A DNA stretch of 64,000 bases from Mesorhizobium sp. B4-1-3 (GTDB lineage: Bacteria > Pseudomonadota > Alphaproteobacteria > Rhizobiales > Rhizobiaceae): NCBI RefSeq assembly GCF_006439355.1, contig NZ_VFTG01000005.1, positions 124,001 through 188,000 of the forward strand, given 5' to 3'. Position 1 is the stretch's first letter. The number at the start of each line of letters is the position of its first letter. A model generated the notes under the pieces. The model ran no database searches and was not told where the DNA came from. It was given only the letters and a program-made list of their open reading frames with translations. The translations under genes were made by a program, and so were the position numbers. Below, piece by piece: positions 1 to 8,407 of this stretch.

Positions 1-548
1 AGGCAGCGGTCAAGGAACGGCATCATCCGCTGTCCGACATCCTGCGCGTAAAAGACGTCGCCCGCGAGCACCAGGTCGACCGCCGGCGGCGCACCGGCGG
101 TGAGGTCCTCGTCACGGATTTGGATGGCGACGCCGTTGGCTTGCGCGTTGAGACGGAGCGCCACCACGCCGTTGCGGTCGATCTCCGCCGCGATCACCGC
201 GCGCGCCCCGGCTTTGGCCGCCGCGATCCCGACCAGTCCCGAGCCGGCGCCGAGGTCGAGCACCCGCTTGCCGGCGACGATCGACGCCCTCTCCAGGACA
301 TAGCGCGCCAGCACGGCGCCGCCAGCCCAGGCATAAGCCCAGTAGGGCGGCTGCGGCTCAGGCCGGCTTCCGTCGCTATCGTTGTCCGGTTCGAGCAGCC
401 GCCGCAGGCCGCTGCCGGGATGCGCCTGATAAAGCCGGACCTCCGGCACTGATGGCACCGGCGCCAGCCGCATGTTCGCCTTGATGAAGTCCGCCGGATC
501 GAGCGCCTTCGTCCGCTCTCGCCCCAAGCCGGCGGAATGATCGCTCAA
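1..548 (-). CDS. Class I SAM-dependent methyltransferase (partial, runs off the window)
   Basis: The visible N-terminal ~182 residues carry a class I SAM-binding fold: VLDLGAGSGLVGIAA (motif I), then an acidic residue after the next strand (AAEIDRN). A leader of the type FIKANMRLAPVPSVPEVRLY fits the ETFB-lysine/nicotinamide-N-methyltransferase-like group of protein methyltransferases. The gene runs off the left edge of the window, so its C-terminus is missing. I take the TTG at 548 as the start because it overlaps the stop of the upstream acyl-CoA ligase (TTGA) and keeps the conserved leader in frame. An ATG at 473 would cut into that leader. The overlap suggests translational coupling to the ligase gene. 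The substrate cannot be told from sequence; the family name is known, the role is inferred. Confidence 0.75.
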   Translation of the reverse strand, partial: MSDHSAGLGRERTKALDPADFIKANMRLAPVPSVPEVRLYQAHPGSGLRRLLEPDNDSDGSRPEPQPPYWAYAWAGGAVLARYVLERASIVAGKRVLDLGAGSGLVGIAAAKAGARAVIAAEIDRNGVVALRLNAQANGVAIQIRDEDLTAGAPPAVDLVLAGDVFYAQDVGQRMMPFLDRC

Positions 549-2503
549 GCCTGGTCCCGCAGTGCGCGCCGCAGGATCTTGCCGACCGGGGTCTTCGGCA
601 GCTCGGTGCGGAACTCGATATATCGCGGCCGCTTGTAGCCGGTCAGGTTCTCGCGACAGTAAGCCATCAGGGCTTCGATAGTGAGCGCCGGATCCTTCTT
701 GACGACGAACAGCTTCGGCACCTCGCCCGAATGCTCGTCCGGCACGCCGATCGCCGCCACTTCGAGCACGCCGGGATGATGCGCGACGACCTCCTCCAGT
801 TCGTTCGGATAGACGTTGAAGCCGGAAACCAGGATCATGTCCTTCTTGCGGTCGACGATCTTGGTGTAGCCGCGCTCGTCCATGAAGCCCATGTCGCCGG
901 ACTTGAAGAAGCCGTCCTCGGTCATCGCCTTGGCGGTCTCGTCGGGCCGGTTCCAATAGCCGACCATCACCTGCGGTCCCTTGATGCAGATCTCGCCGAC
1001 TTCACCGAGCGGCACGTTGTTGCCGTCATCGTCGCGGATGGCGATTTCCGTCGAAGGCAGCGGCAGGCCGATCGTGCCGGTGAAGTCGGCCGAGCTGAAC
1101 TTGTTGGCGGTCGCCACCGGCGAGGTTTCGGACAGCCCGTAGCCTTCGCTCACCGGGCAGCCGGTCAGCGCCTTCCAGCGTTCGGCGACGCCCTTCTGCA
1201 CAGCCATGCCGCCGCCCAGCGTCAGGATCAGCGGCTTGAAGTCCAGCTTGCGGAATTCCTCATTGTTGAGCAGCGCGTTGAACAACGTGTTGAGGCCCGG
1301 AAAGATGTGCATCGGGTATTTCGCCAGTTCCTTGACGAAGCCCGGGATATCGCGCGGGTTGGGGATCAGCACGTTCTGCGCGCCCTGCTGCATGCCCATC
1401 AGCGCGTTCACCGTCAGCGCGAAGATGTGATAGAGTGGCAGCGCGCAGATGAAGTTGAGATGCGCGGGCTTCGGCTTCACCGTATAGGCGTCCTCCACCC
1501 ACAGCGAGTTCTGCGCGACGTTCGAAAGGACGTTGCGATGCAGCAGCACAGCGCCCTTCGAGACGCCGGTGGTGCCGCCCGTATATTGCAGGAAGGCGAT
1601 GTCGTCACCGGAGACCGTGGGCGGCTTGAAGGCGATGGTCGCGCCGGTCTTGAGCACGGCGTTGAACTTGACATGGCCGGGCAGCGACCATGCCGGAACC
1701 ATCTTCTTCACCCGCCGCACGACGAGGTTGACGATGGCGCCCTTGAGGCCGCCCAGCATGTCGCCCATGGCGGCGACGATGACATGCTTGACGGGCGTCC
1801 TGGCGATCACCGCCTGCAGCGTGCCGGCGAAGTTCTCCAGAATGACGATGGCCTGCGCGCCGGAATCCTTCAACTGGTGTTCCAGTTCGCGCGGCGTGTA
1901 GAGCGGGTTGACGTTCACCACCGTGTAGCCGGCGCGCAGTATGCCCATCATCGCCACCGGATATTGCAGCACGTTCGGCATCATCAGCGCCACGCGCGCG
2001 CCTTTCTCCAGGCCTCTCGCCTGCAGATAGGCGCCGAACGCGGCCGACAGCCGCTCGAGCTCAGCATAGCTGATCGACTTGCCCATGCACACGAAGGCTG
2101 GCTGCCCGGCGAATTGCTTGCAGGCGCCGATGAGAAACTCGCCGATGGACTTGTAGGGCAGGGCGCCGATCTCGGCCGGCATGTTCTTGGGATAGCTTTT
2201 CAGCCACGGCTTTTCCGGCAGGCCGGCGGTGAGCTCGGTGATCGCCTTCGGCAGACCCTTAGGGGCAGGCGGAGCGGTCGGCTTGGCGGCCTCCGCTTTT
2301 GCGGTTGCCGGCTTGTCCTTTTTGGCGGCCGCGGCCTTGGTCTTTGCCGCTGCCGGTTTTGCGGCTGTCTTGGCAGGCGCTTCCTTGGCGGCCGTCTTCG
2401 CCTTCGGCGCGGCGGCCGCCTTCACAGCCTTGGGCGCATCGCTTTCGGCGGCGGCCTTGGCCTTTGCTTTCGCCGGAGCTGTCGTCTTGGCTGCTTTTGC
2501 CAC
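545..2503 (-). CDS. Long-chain fatty acid--CoA ligase (FadD-type) with Lys/Ala-rich N-terminal extension
   Basis: This 652-residue protein is an AMP-forming acyl-CoA synthetase that activates fatty acids to acyl-CoA with ATP. The core shows YTGGTTGVSKGA (P-loop-like A3 motif, about residue 306), GYGLSETSP (A5, about 453), the GD and DRKKDMILVSGFNVYPNE region (A7/A8, about 548) and the C-terminal PKTPVGKILRR with the catalytic lysine (about 640). Residues 1-82 are an unusual low-complexity stretch of Ala, Lys, Pro and Thr resembling histone-H1-like or AlgP tails, absent from E. coli FadD. The start is GTG, preceded by AGGGAGA. It faces away from the transporter operon at 2961 and overlaps the methyltransferase. 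The enzyme class is secure; the chain-length preference is unknown. Confidence 0.9.
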   Translation of the reverse strand: MAKAAKTTAPAKAKAKAAAESDAPKAVKAAAAPKAKTAAKEAPAKTAAKPAAAKTKAAAAKKDKPATAKAEAAKPTAPPAPKGLPKAITELTAGLPEKPWLKSYPKNMPAEIGALPYKSIGEFLIGACKQFAGQPAFVCMGKSISYAELERLSAAFGAYLQARGLEKGARVALMMPNVLQYPVAMMGILRAGYTVVNVNPLYTPRELEHQLKDSGAQAIVILENFAGTLQAVIARTPVKHVIVAAMGDMLGGLKGAIVNLVVRRVKKMVPAWSLPGHVKFNAVLKTGATIAFKPPTVSGDDIAFLQYTGGTTGVSKGAVLLHRNVLSNVAQNSLWVEDAYTVKPKPAHLNFICALPLYHIFALTVNALMGMQQGAQNVLIPNPRDIPGFVKELAKYPMHIFPGLNTLFNALLNNEEFRKLDFKPLILTLGGGMAVQKGVAERWKALTGCPVSEGYGLSETSPVATANKFSSADFTGTIGLPLPSTEIAIRDDDGNNVPLGEVGEICIKGPQVMVGYWNRPDETAKAMTEDGFFKSGDMGFMDERGYTKIVDRKKDMILVSGFNVYPNELEEVVAHHPGVLEVAAIGVPDEHSGEVPKLFVVKKDPALTIEALMAYCRENLTGYKRPRYIEFRTELPKTPVGKILRRALRDQA

Positions 2504-2960
2504 CTGTCTCTCCCTGTCGCCTCTTGTCCGGCGCCGCCTCCGAAAGAAGCGTCCTCCACGCCGGTTCGGATTTTCCGGGAAATCCCGCCCATCGTCTATG
2601 TATTGCCTCTATCCGCGACCGTGCAAGCCTTGCCCCAGCGGCAATGCGGGGAAAGATTTGCCGTCGAAATCCCGTGCTTCGATCGCCTCCCGCATCGTGG
2701 CTGGGCGCGGGCGATCCTGGGCAAGCATGCCTCGCATCGCCATTTCGAAAGGCGGCTGATCAATAAAAAAATGCCATCGTTAACAATGTCGTGAGCAGAA
2801 TAAATTGCTCGTTTTTGCTGCAATTTGAGCAAAGGCTAGATTCTTTTCCTGCTTCCCATGGGGGATGCACACGAGGTGTTCCAAAGGCGTAGAAACGGTG
2901 CTTATATGCGCCCTTCGCGAGCCTGATAGAGGGGCTTGAGAGAACATCAGGGAGTGCTCA
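2504..2960. promoter_or_regulatory. 457-bp divergent intergenic region upstream of the transporter operon and the acyl-CoA ligase
   Basis: No gene is supported here. The middle is AT-rich for this genome. It contains GAGCA at 2793-2797, TTGCTC at 2805-2810 and GAGCAA at 2827-2832, which together make overlapping inverted repeats that could bind a regulator. Both flanking genes read outwards, so promoters for both must lie here. Confidence 0.5.
2879..2907 (+). promoter_or_regulatory. Candidate promoter for the peptide transporter operon
   Basis: TTCCAA at 2879-2884 and TTATAT at 2902-2907 are separated by 17 bases and lie 54 bases before the binding-protein ATG. The -10 box is reasonable and the -35 box is weak, so this is only a candidate. 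Confidence 0.25.
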
Positions 2961-4559
2961 ATGAAAAAGACAATGGCTTTTGCAGCCGCGTTGCTGGCTG
3001 CAAGCGTCCTCAGCGGCATGGCCAGTGCCAAGACGCTCGTTTATTGCTCGGAAGCGTCGCCGGCCAATTTCGATCCCGGTACGACGACCGGCGGTAACGA
3101 CTTCGACGCGTCTTCGCGCACCGTCTATTCGCGACTGGTCGAATTCAAGCACGGTGGCACCGAGCTCGAGCCTGGTCTTGCCGACAAATGGGAAATTTCC
3201 GACGATGGCCTGGTCTATACTTTCCATCTGCATCCGGGCGTGAAGTTCCAGACCACCGACTATTTCAAGCCGACGCGCGACCTCAACGCCGATGACGTCG
3301 TCTTCTCCTTCGATCGCCAGTTCAACAAGCAGAACCCGTGGAACGGCGACAAGTATCTGCCGAACCTCACCTGGGACTATTACACCGGCATGGACATGCC
3401 GAAATATGTCGCCAAGTGGGAGAAGGTCGACGACCTCACTGTCAAGCTGACGCTGACCGAGCCGAACGCGCCGATGCTGGCCAATCTCGGCATGGATTTC
3501 GCTTCGATCGTGTCGAAGGAATATGCCGACCAACTCCAGAAGGAAGGCAAGATGGCCGACTTCTCGACCAAGCCGGTCGGCACCGGTCCGTTCCAGTTCG
3601 TCGACTACCAGCTGGATTCGGTCATCCGCTATGCGGCCAACCCCGACTACTTCAAGGGCAAGGAAAAGATCGACGATCTGGTCTTCGCCATCACGCCTGA
3701 CGCGACCGCCCGCATCCAGAAGGTGCTGGCCGGCGAGTGCGACGTGACGGTCTATCCCAACCCGGCCGACATCGCGACCATCAAGGCCAACAAGGACGTG
3801 ACCCTGATGGATCAGGCCGGCCTGAACATCGGCTATATGAGCTACAACACCACGATCCCGCCGCTCGACAAGCCGGAAGTGCGCCATGCGCTCAACCAGG
3901 CTATCGACCGGGAGGCGCTGATCAAGTCGCTGTTCCAGGATGCCGGCGCCACGCCGGCCGAAAACCTGATCCCGCCGACCATGTGGTCGTGGAACAAGGA
4001 TGTGAAGACCGACGCGTACAATCCGGAAGCGGCCAAGAAGGTGCTCGAGGCTGCCGGGCTGAAGGAGATCCAGCTCTGGGCCTCGGACCGCGCCCGTCCC
4101 TACAATCCCAACTTCCAGCGCGCCGCCGAGCTGATCCAGGCCGACTGGGCCAAGGTCGGCGTCAAGGCGAACATCGTCAACTACGAGTGGACGAAGTACC
4201 GCGAGGAAGGCAAGAAGAAGGACCGCCCCGGCGCCTTCCAGGTCGGCTGGACCGGCGACAATGGCGATCCGGACAATTTCTTCGCCACCCTCTTCGCCTG
4301 CTCCGCCATCGGCGTCTCGAACTATTCGAGCTGGTGCGACAAGGATTTCGAGGACCTGATCCAGAAGGCCAAGAAGACCAGCGACCAGGCCGAGCGCACC
4401 AAGCTCTATGAGCAGGCGCAGGTGATCTTCGCGAAGGAAGCGCCCGCTTTCCTGCTGGCCCACAGCCAAGTCTACGCGGTCGTTCGCAACAACGTCACCG
4501 GCTTCAAGATGGACCCGCTCGGCATTCACCGTTTCGACGGTGTTGACAAGGCCGAGTAA
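2961..4559 (+). CDS. Peptide-type ABC transporter, periplasmic substrate-binding protein (SBP family 5)
   Basis: The 532-residue precursor starts with a classic Sec signal peptide (MKKTMAFAAALLAASVLSGMASA, cleavage after about residue 23). It continues as a DppA/OppA-like family 5 binding protein: the VEFKHGGTELEPGLADKW region, VGTGPFQF, and a C-terminal half with VGWTGDNGDPDNF. It captures di- or oligopeptides or similar small molecules in the periplasm and delivers them to the permeases that follow. A Shine-Dalgarno sequence (AGGGAG) precedes the ATG. It is the first gene of a five-gene operon and is separated from the first permease by a perfect palindrome (4568-4599), which may let it be made in excess. 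The dipeptide/heme/ALA type is likely from similarity to DppA; the actual ligand is unknown. Confidence 0.9.
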   Translation: MKKTMAFAAALLAASVLSGMASAKTLVYCSEASPANFDPGTTTGGNDFDASSRTVYSRLVEFKHGGTELEPGLADKWEISDDGLVYTFHLHPGVKFQTTDYFKPTRDLNADDVVFSFDRQFNKQNPWNGDKYLPNLTWDYYTGMDMPKYVAKWEKVDDLTVKLTLTEPNAPMLANLGMDFASIVSKEYADQLQKEGKMADFSTKPVGTGPFQFVDYQLDSVIRYAANPDYFKGKEKIDDLVFAITPDATARIQKVLAGECDVTVYPNPADIATIKANKDVTLMDQAGLNIGYMSYNTTIPPLDKPEVRHALNQAIDREALIKSLFQDAGATPAENLIPPTMWSWNKDVKTDAYNPEAAKKVLEAAGLKEIQLWASDRARPYNPNFQRAAELIQADWAKVGVKANIVNYEWTKYREEGKKKDRPGAFQVGWTGDNGDPDNFFATLFACSAIGVSNYSSWCDKDFEDLIQKAKKTSDQAERTKLYEQAQVIFAKEAPAFLLAHSQVYAVVRNNVTGFKMDPLGIHRFDGVDKAE

Positions 4560-4567
4560 TATTTGCG

Positions 4568-4599
4568 AACGGGGCGGCGCGAATTCGCGCCGCCCCGTT
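4568..4599 (+). terminator. Perfect 32-bp palindrome between binding-protein and permease genes (attenuator or processing hairpin)
   Basis: The 16 bases at 4568-4583 are exactly the reverse complement of 4584-4599, centred on an EcoRI-like GAATTC. The arms are very GC-rich and are followed by only three T residues. As RNA this would be an extremely stable hairpin 9 bases after the binding-protein stop codon. Such hairpins often protect the 3' end of the binding-protein mRNA or reduce read-through into permease genes. That role is inferred. Confidence 0.7.
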
Positions 4600-4610
4600 T
4601 CGACTTGACG

Positions 4611-5618
4611 ATGCTCCGATATCTTCTCAACAAAATTGCCCTTCTGATCCCGACCCTGGTCGGTATCACGATCTGCGCCTTTGCCTTTGTCCGACTGCTG
4701 CCCGGCGATCCGATCCTCGCCATGGCAGGCGAGCATGGCGTCGCTCCCGCCCGCTACGAAGAGCTCAAGGAACAGTTCGGCTACAATCTGCCGATCTGGC
4801 AGCAATATGCCCGCTATGTCGGTGAGGTCGCCACCGGCGATTTCGGCGTTTCCATCTCGTCCAAGCGCCCGGTTCTCGAGGAGTTCAAGACGCTCTTCCC
4901 GGCGACGCTGGAACTGTCCTTCTTCGCCATGGTCTTCGCCATGGTCATCGGCATTCCGGCCGGCATCTTCGCCGCCGTCAAGCGCGGCTCATGGTTCGAC
5001 CAGTCGCTGATGGGCACCGCCCTTGTCGGCTATTCGATGCCGATCTTCTGGTGGGGCCTGCTGCTCATCATCTTCTTTTCCGGCTATCTCGGCTGGACGC
5101 CGGTGTCGGGCCGCATCGGCCTGCAGTTCTTCTTCAAGCCGATCACCGGCTTCATGACCATCGACAGCCTGCTCTATGGCAAATGGGATGCCTTCCGCTC
5201 CGCGCTCAGCCACCTTGTGCTGCCGTCGATCGTGCTCGGCACCATTCCGCTGGCGGTGATCGCGCGCCAGACGCGCTCGGCCATGCTCGAGGTGCTGGGC
5301 GAGGACTATGTCCGCACCGCGCGCGCCAAGGGCCTTTCCGCGGCGCGCGTTATCGGCGTGCATGCGCTGCGCAACGCGCTGATCCCGGTCGTCACCACCA
5401 TCGGCCTGCAGGTCGGCACGCTGCTTGCCGGCGCCATCCTCACCGAGACCATCTTCGCCTGGCCGGGCATCGGCAAATGGATGGTCGATTCCATCTTCAA
5501 GCGCGACTATGTCGTCGTGCAGTCGGGTCTGCTTTTGATCGCGCTCATCGTCATGGCGGTCAACCTCATCGTCGATGTGCTCTATGCCGTCATCAACCCG
5601 CGCATCAGGGCGGCATAA
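4611..5618 (+). CDS. Peptide-type ABC transporter permease (DppB-like)
   Basis: A 335-residue inner-membrane permease beginning MLRYLLNKIALLIPTLVGIT, the usual DppB N-terminal helix. It has several further hydrophobic segments and the EAA loop that contacts the ATPase ([19 protein letters not shown]). I start it at ATG 4611. An upstream in-frame TTG at 4563 would translate through the GC palindrome and adds residues not seen in the family. Its stop is followed directly by the ATG of the second permease (TAAATG), so the two are probably translated together and form the heterodimeric channel. Confidence 0.92.
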   Translation: MLRYLLNKIALLIPTLVGITICAFAFVRLLPGDPILAMAGEHGVAPARYEELKEQFGYNLPIWQQYARYVGEVATGDFGVSISSKRPVLEEFKTLFPATLELSFFAMVFAMVIGIPAGIFAAVKRGSWFDQSLMGTALVGYSMPIFWWGLLLIIFFSGYLGWTPVSGRIGLQFFFKPITGFMTIDSLLYGKWDAFRSALSHLVLPSIVLGTIPLAVIARQTRSAMLEVLGEDYVRTARAKGLSAARVIGVHALRNALIPVVTTIGLQVGTLLAGAILTETIFAWPGIGKWMVDSIFKRDYVVVQSGLLLIALIVMAVNLIVDVLYAVINPRIRAA

Positions 5619-6527
5619 ATGACCCAGACCGAAATCGCCCCGATGGCCGCCGGCAGCCCGGATCGTCTCACCGGCCTCAAGACCTTCTGGCACTATTTCT
5701 CGGTGAACCGCGGCGCCGTCATCGGCCTGGTCGTCTTCATCCTTTTGGTGCTCGCGGCACTTTTCGCGCCGCTGCTTGCGCCCTATGCACCTGACATCCA
5801 GGACAAGGCCGCGTTCCTCAGACCGCCGGCCTGGCAGGAGGGCGGCTCGACGCAATATCTGCTGGGCACCGACCCGGTCGGCCGCGACATCCTCTCGCGC
5901 CTGCTCTACGGCGCGCGCTTCTCGCTGCTGATCGGCGCGGTCGTCGTCACGCTGGCGCTCACCGGCGGCATCACGCTCGGCCTTTTGGCAGGCTATTTCC
6001 GCGGCTGGGTCGACGTCGCGATCATGCGCATCATGGACCTGATCTTAGCCTTCCCGTCGCTGCTCTTGGCGCTGGTTCTGGTCACCATCCTCGGCCCCGG
6101 CCTGTTCAACGCGATGCTCGCTATCGCGCTTGTGTTGCAGCCGCATTTCGCCCGCCTGGTGCGCGCCGCCGTGATGGCCGAGAAGAGCCGCGAATATGTC
6201 GTGGCGGCGAAAGTCGCCGGCGCCGGACATCTCAGGCTAATGCTCGCCACCATCCTCCCCAACTGCCTGGCGCCGCTCATCGTCCAGGGCACGCTGTCCT
6301 TCTCCAACGCCATTCTGGAAGCCGCCGCACTCGGCTTCCTCGGCCTCGGCGCCCAGCCGCCGACGCCGGAATGGGGAACGATGCTTGCCTCGGCGCGTGA
6401 ATTCATCCTGCGCGCCTGGTGGGTGGTGACCTTCCCGGGTCTCGCTATCCTCATCACCGTGCTTGCCATCAACCTGATCGGTGACGGCCTGCGCGACGCC
6501 CTCGATCCCAAGCTCAGGAGGTCGTGA
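5619..6527 (+). CDS. Peptide-type ABC transporter permease (DppC-like)
   Basis: This 302-residue protein has the DppC layout: a first membrane helix near residues 30-52 (GAVIGLVVFILLVLAALFAPLLAPY), the periplasmic LLGTDPVGRDILSRLLYGAR signature, and the EAA loop SREYVVAAKVAGAGHLRLM facing the cytoplasm. It starts immediately after the stop of the DppB-like gene. Its own stop overlaps the first ATPase gene by one base (TGATG), with an AGGAGG ribosome site inside its last codons. With the preceding permease it forms the membrane pore. Confidence 0.92.
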   Translation: MTQTEIAPMAAGSPDRLTGLKTFWHYFSVNRGAVIGLVVFILLVLAALFAPLLAPYAPDIQDKAAFLRPPAWQEGGSTQYLLGTDPVGRDILSRLLYGARFSLLIGAVVVTLALTGGITLGLLAGYFRGWVDVAIMRIMDLILAFPSLLLALVLVTILGPGLFNAMLAIALVLQPHFARLVRAAVMAEKSREYVVAAKVAGAGHLRLMLATILPNCLAPLIVQGTLSFSNAILEAAALGFLGLGAQPPTPEWGTMLASAREFILRAWWVVTFPGLAILITVLAINLIGDGLRDALDPKLRRS

Positions 6528-7378
6528 TGGCGTTGCTCGACATCCAGAACCTCGTCGTCGAGTTCCAGACCGCGTCGGGTCCGTTCCGCGCCGTCGACGG
6601 CGTATCGCTCCATGTCGACGAGCGCGAGGTGCTCGCCATCGTCGGCGAATCCGGCTCCGGCAAGTCGGTGTCGATGCTGGCCGTGATGGGCTTGCTGCCG
6701 TGGACGGCCGCCGTCACCGCCGACCGCATGACCTTCAACGGCCGCGACCTTTTGAAGATCAGCCCGGCCGACCGCCGCAAGATCATCGGCAAGGACATGG
6801 CCATGATCTTCCAGGAGCCCATCGCCAGCCTCAATCCCTGCTTTACCGTGGGGTTCCAGATCGAGGAAGTGCTGCGTTTCCATATGGGCATGGACAAGGC
6901 CCAGCGCCGAGCGCGCGCCATCGAGCTTTTCAACCAGGTCGGTATTCCCGATCCGGCGGACAGGCTCAATTCCTTCCCGCACCAGATGTCGGGCGGCCAG
7001 TGCCAGCGCGTCATGATCGCGATGGCGATCGCCTGCAATCCGAAGCTTCTGATCGCCGACGAGCCGACCACCGCACTGGACGTCACCATCCAGAAGCAGA
7101 TCCTCGATCTCTTGGTCTCGCTGCAGGCCAAATACGGCATGGGCCTGATCATGATCACCCACAATATGGGCGTGGTGGCCGAAACCGCCGACCGCGTCAT
7201 CGTCCAGTACAAGGGCCGCAAGATGGAAGAGGCCGACGTGCTGTCGCTGTTTGAAAGCCCGAAGAGCAATTACACGCGCGCGCTGCTTTCCGCGCTGCCG
7301 GAAAATGCCGTGGGCGACCGGCTGCCGACCGTCACGGACATGCTGTTCGAGGCCGCACCTTCAGGAGCCGGCGCATGA
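6527..7378 (+). CDS. Peptide-type ABC transporter ATP-binding protein (DppD-like)
   Basis: A cytoplasmic ATPase of 283 residues: Walker A GESGSGKS (about residue 42), Q-loop MIFQEPIASLNPCF, signature [27 protein letters not shown] with Walker B, and the switch histidine in MITHN. I choose ATG 6527, which overlaps the upstream stop by one base and sits 5 bases after AGGAGG; the GTG one codon earlier is less likely. Known DppD proteins are about 325 residues and end in a Cys-rich tail. This one stops soon after YTRALLSALPE and has no such cysteines. It overlaps the next gene by four bases (ATGA). Confidence 0.92.
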   Translation: MALLDIQNLVVEFQTASGPFRAVDGVSLHVDEREVLAIVGESGSGKSVSMLAVMGLLPWTAAVTADRMTFNGRDLLKISPADRRKIIGKDMAMIFQEPIASLNPCFTVGFQIEEVLRFHMGMDKAQRRARAIELFNQVGIPDPADRLNSFPHQMSGGQCQRVMIAMAIACNPKLLIADEPTTALDVTIQKQILDLLVSLQAKYGMGLIMITHNMGVVAETADRVIVQYKGRKMEEADVLSLFESPKSNYTRALLSALPENAVGDRLPTVTDMLFEAAPSGAGA

Positions 7379-8199
7379 CCAAGGTCGTCGAAGGCAAGGA
7401 CATCAAGCGCGACTATCATGTCGGCGGCGGCCTGTTCCGCGGCGCGCGCACCGTGCATGCGGTGAAGGGCGTGTCCTTCAGCGTCGAGAAGGGCAAGACG
7501 CTGGCGATCGTCGGCGAATCGGGCTGCGGCAAGTCCACGCTCGCCCGCATCATCACGCTCATCGATCCGGCCACCTCGGGCGAGCTCTTCATCGACGGCA
7601 ACAAGGTCGATATTGCCAGGGACGGCCTCACCAAGGAAATGCGCCGCAAGGTGCAGATCGTCTTCCAGAACCCTTATGGCTCGCTCAATCCGCGCCAGAA
7701 GATCGGCGATGTGCTGGGCGAGCCGCTGCTCATCAACACCGACAGGCCGGCCGAAGAGCGCCGCGACCTGGCAATGAAGATGCTGAAGAAGGTCGGCCTC
7801 GGGCCCGAGCACTACAACCGCTATCCGCATATGTTCTCGGGCGGCCAGCGCCAGCGCATCGCCATTGCCCGCGCGCTGATGCTGAACCCGAGCCTCCTGG
7901 TGCTGGACGAGCCGGTCTCGGCGCTCGACCTTTCCGTACAGGCGCAGGTGCTGAACCTGCTCGCCGACCTGCAGGACGAATTCCAGCTCACCTATGTCTT
8001 CATCAGCCACGACCTCTCGGTGGTGCGCTACATCGCCGACGACGTGATGGTGATGTATTTCGGCGAAGCGGTCGAATACGGCTCGCGCGACGAGGTCTTC
8101 TCCGATCCCAAGCACGCCTACACCAAGACGCTGTTCGCCGCGACGCCGCGCGCCGACATCGCCAGCATCAAGGCGAGGCTGGCGAAGAAGGCGGCTTAG
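7375..8199 (+). CDS. Peptide-type ABC transporter ATP-binding protein (DppF-like)
   Basis: The second ATPase subunit, 274 residues, with Walker A GESGCGKST (about residue 44), Q-loop IVFQNPYGSLNPRQ (typical of DppF/OppF), signature [27 protein letters not shown] and H-loop FISHDLSVV. It pairs with the preceding ATPase to power import through the two permeases. Like its partner it is shorter than E. coli DppF and lacks the C-terminal Cys motif. It is the last gene of the operon, and an inverted-repeat element follows 11 bases after the stop. Confidence 0.92.
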   Translation: MTKVVEGKDIKRDYHVGGGLFRGARTVHAVKGVSFSVEKGKTLAIVGESGCGKSTLARIITLIDPATSGELFIDGNKVDIARDGLTKEMRRKVQIVFQNPYGSLNPRQKIGDVLGEPLLINTDRPAEERRDLAMKMLKKVGLGPEHYNRYPHMFSGGQRQRIAIARALMLNPSLLVLDEPVSALDLSVQAQVLNLLADLQDEFQLTYVFISHDLSVVRYIADDVMVMYFGEAVEYGSRDEVFSDPKHAYTKTLFAATPRADIASIKARLAKKAA

Positions 8200-8210
8200 G
8201 GCTCCAGCTT

Positions 8211-8389
8211 CGTCATTTTAGGGCGGAGCGCAGCGAAGCGGCGCGAAGACCCTAGAATCCATGCCTGTACCTCAGCCGAAGAATGCAGCGGAGTAGAATT
8301 CTGCACCGTGAGCGGCGCTCTCATGTCACGGAATGGATCCTCGGGTCTGCGCCGACTCGCTTTGCTCCTTGCTTCCCCCGTGGATGACG
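8211..8389. repeat. Intergenic inverted-repeat element, family D
   Basis: The arm 8211-8265 (starting CGTCATTTTAGGGCGGAGCG) reappears, imperfectly and inverted, at 8331-8389 (ending GGATGACG). About 65 bases lie between the arms. Both arms share a GACCCTAGAATCCATG-like core. It fills most of the gap between two convergent genes. I recognise the style as that of dispersed Mesorhizobium intergenic repeats, but only one copy is in this window. Confidence 0.6.
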
Positions 8390-8407
8390 ACGCAGAGGTG
8401 GTCGGGA

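Noticed and set aside
545..2503. Acyl-CoA ligase as the missing anthranilate-CoA ligase of the catabolic cluster.
   Set aside because: It is over 11 kb away, outside both arms, and looks like a long-chain fatty acid enzyme.
731..2794. A 687-residue open frame antisense to the acyl-CoA ligase gene.
   Set aside because: It mirrors the FadD coding sequence in a GC-rich genome, is full of Arg/His/Asp-Val shadow composition and has no recognisable domain.
2958..4805. A 615-residue open frame antisense to the binding-protein gene.
   Set aside because: The plus strand encodes a complete family 5 binding protein with signal peptide; the antisense product has no domain and crosses the palindrome.
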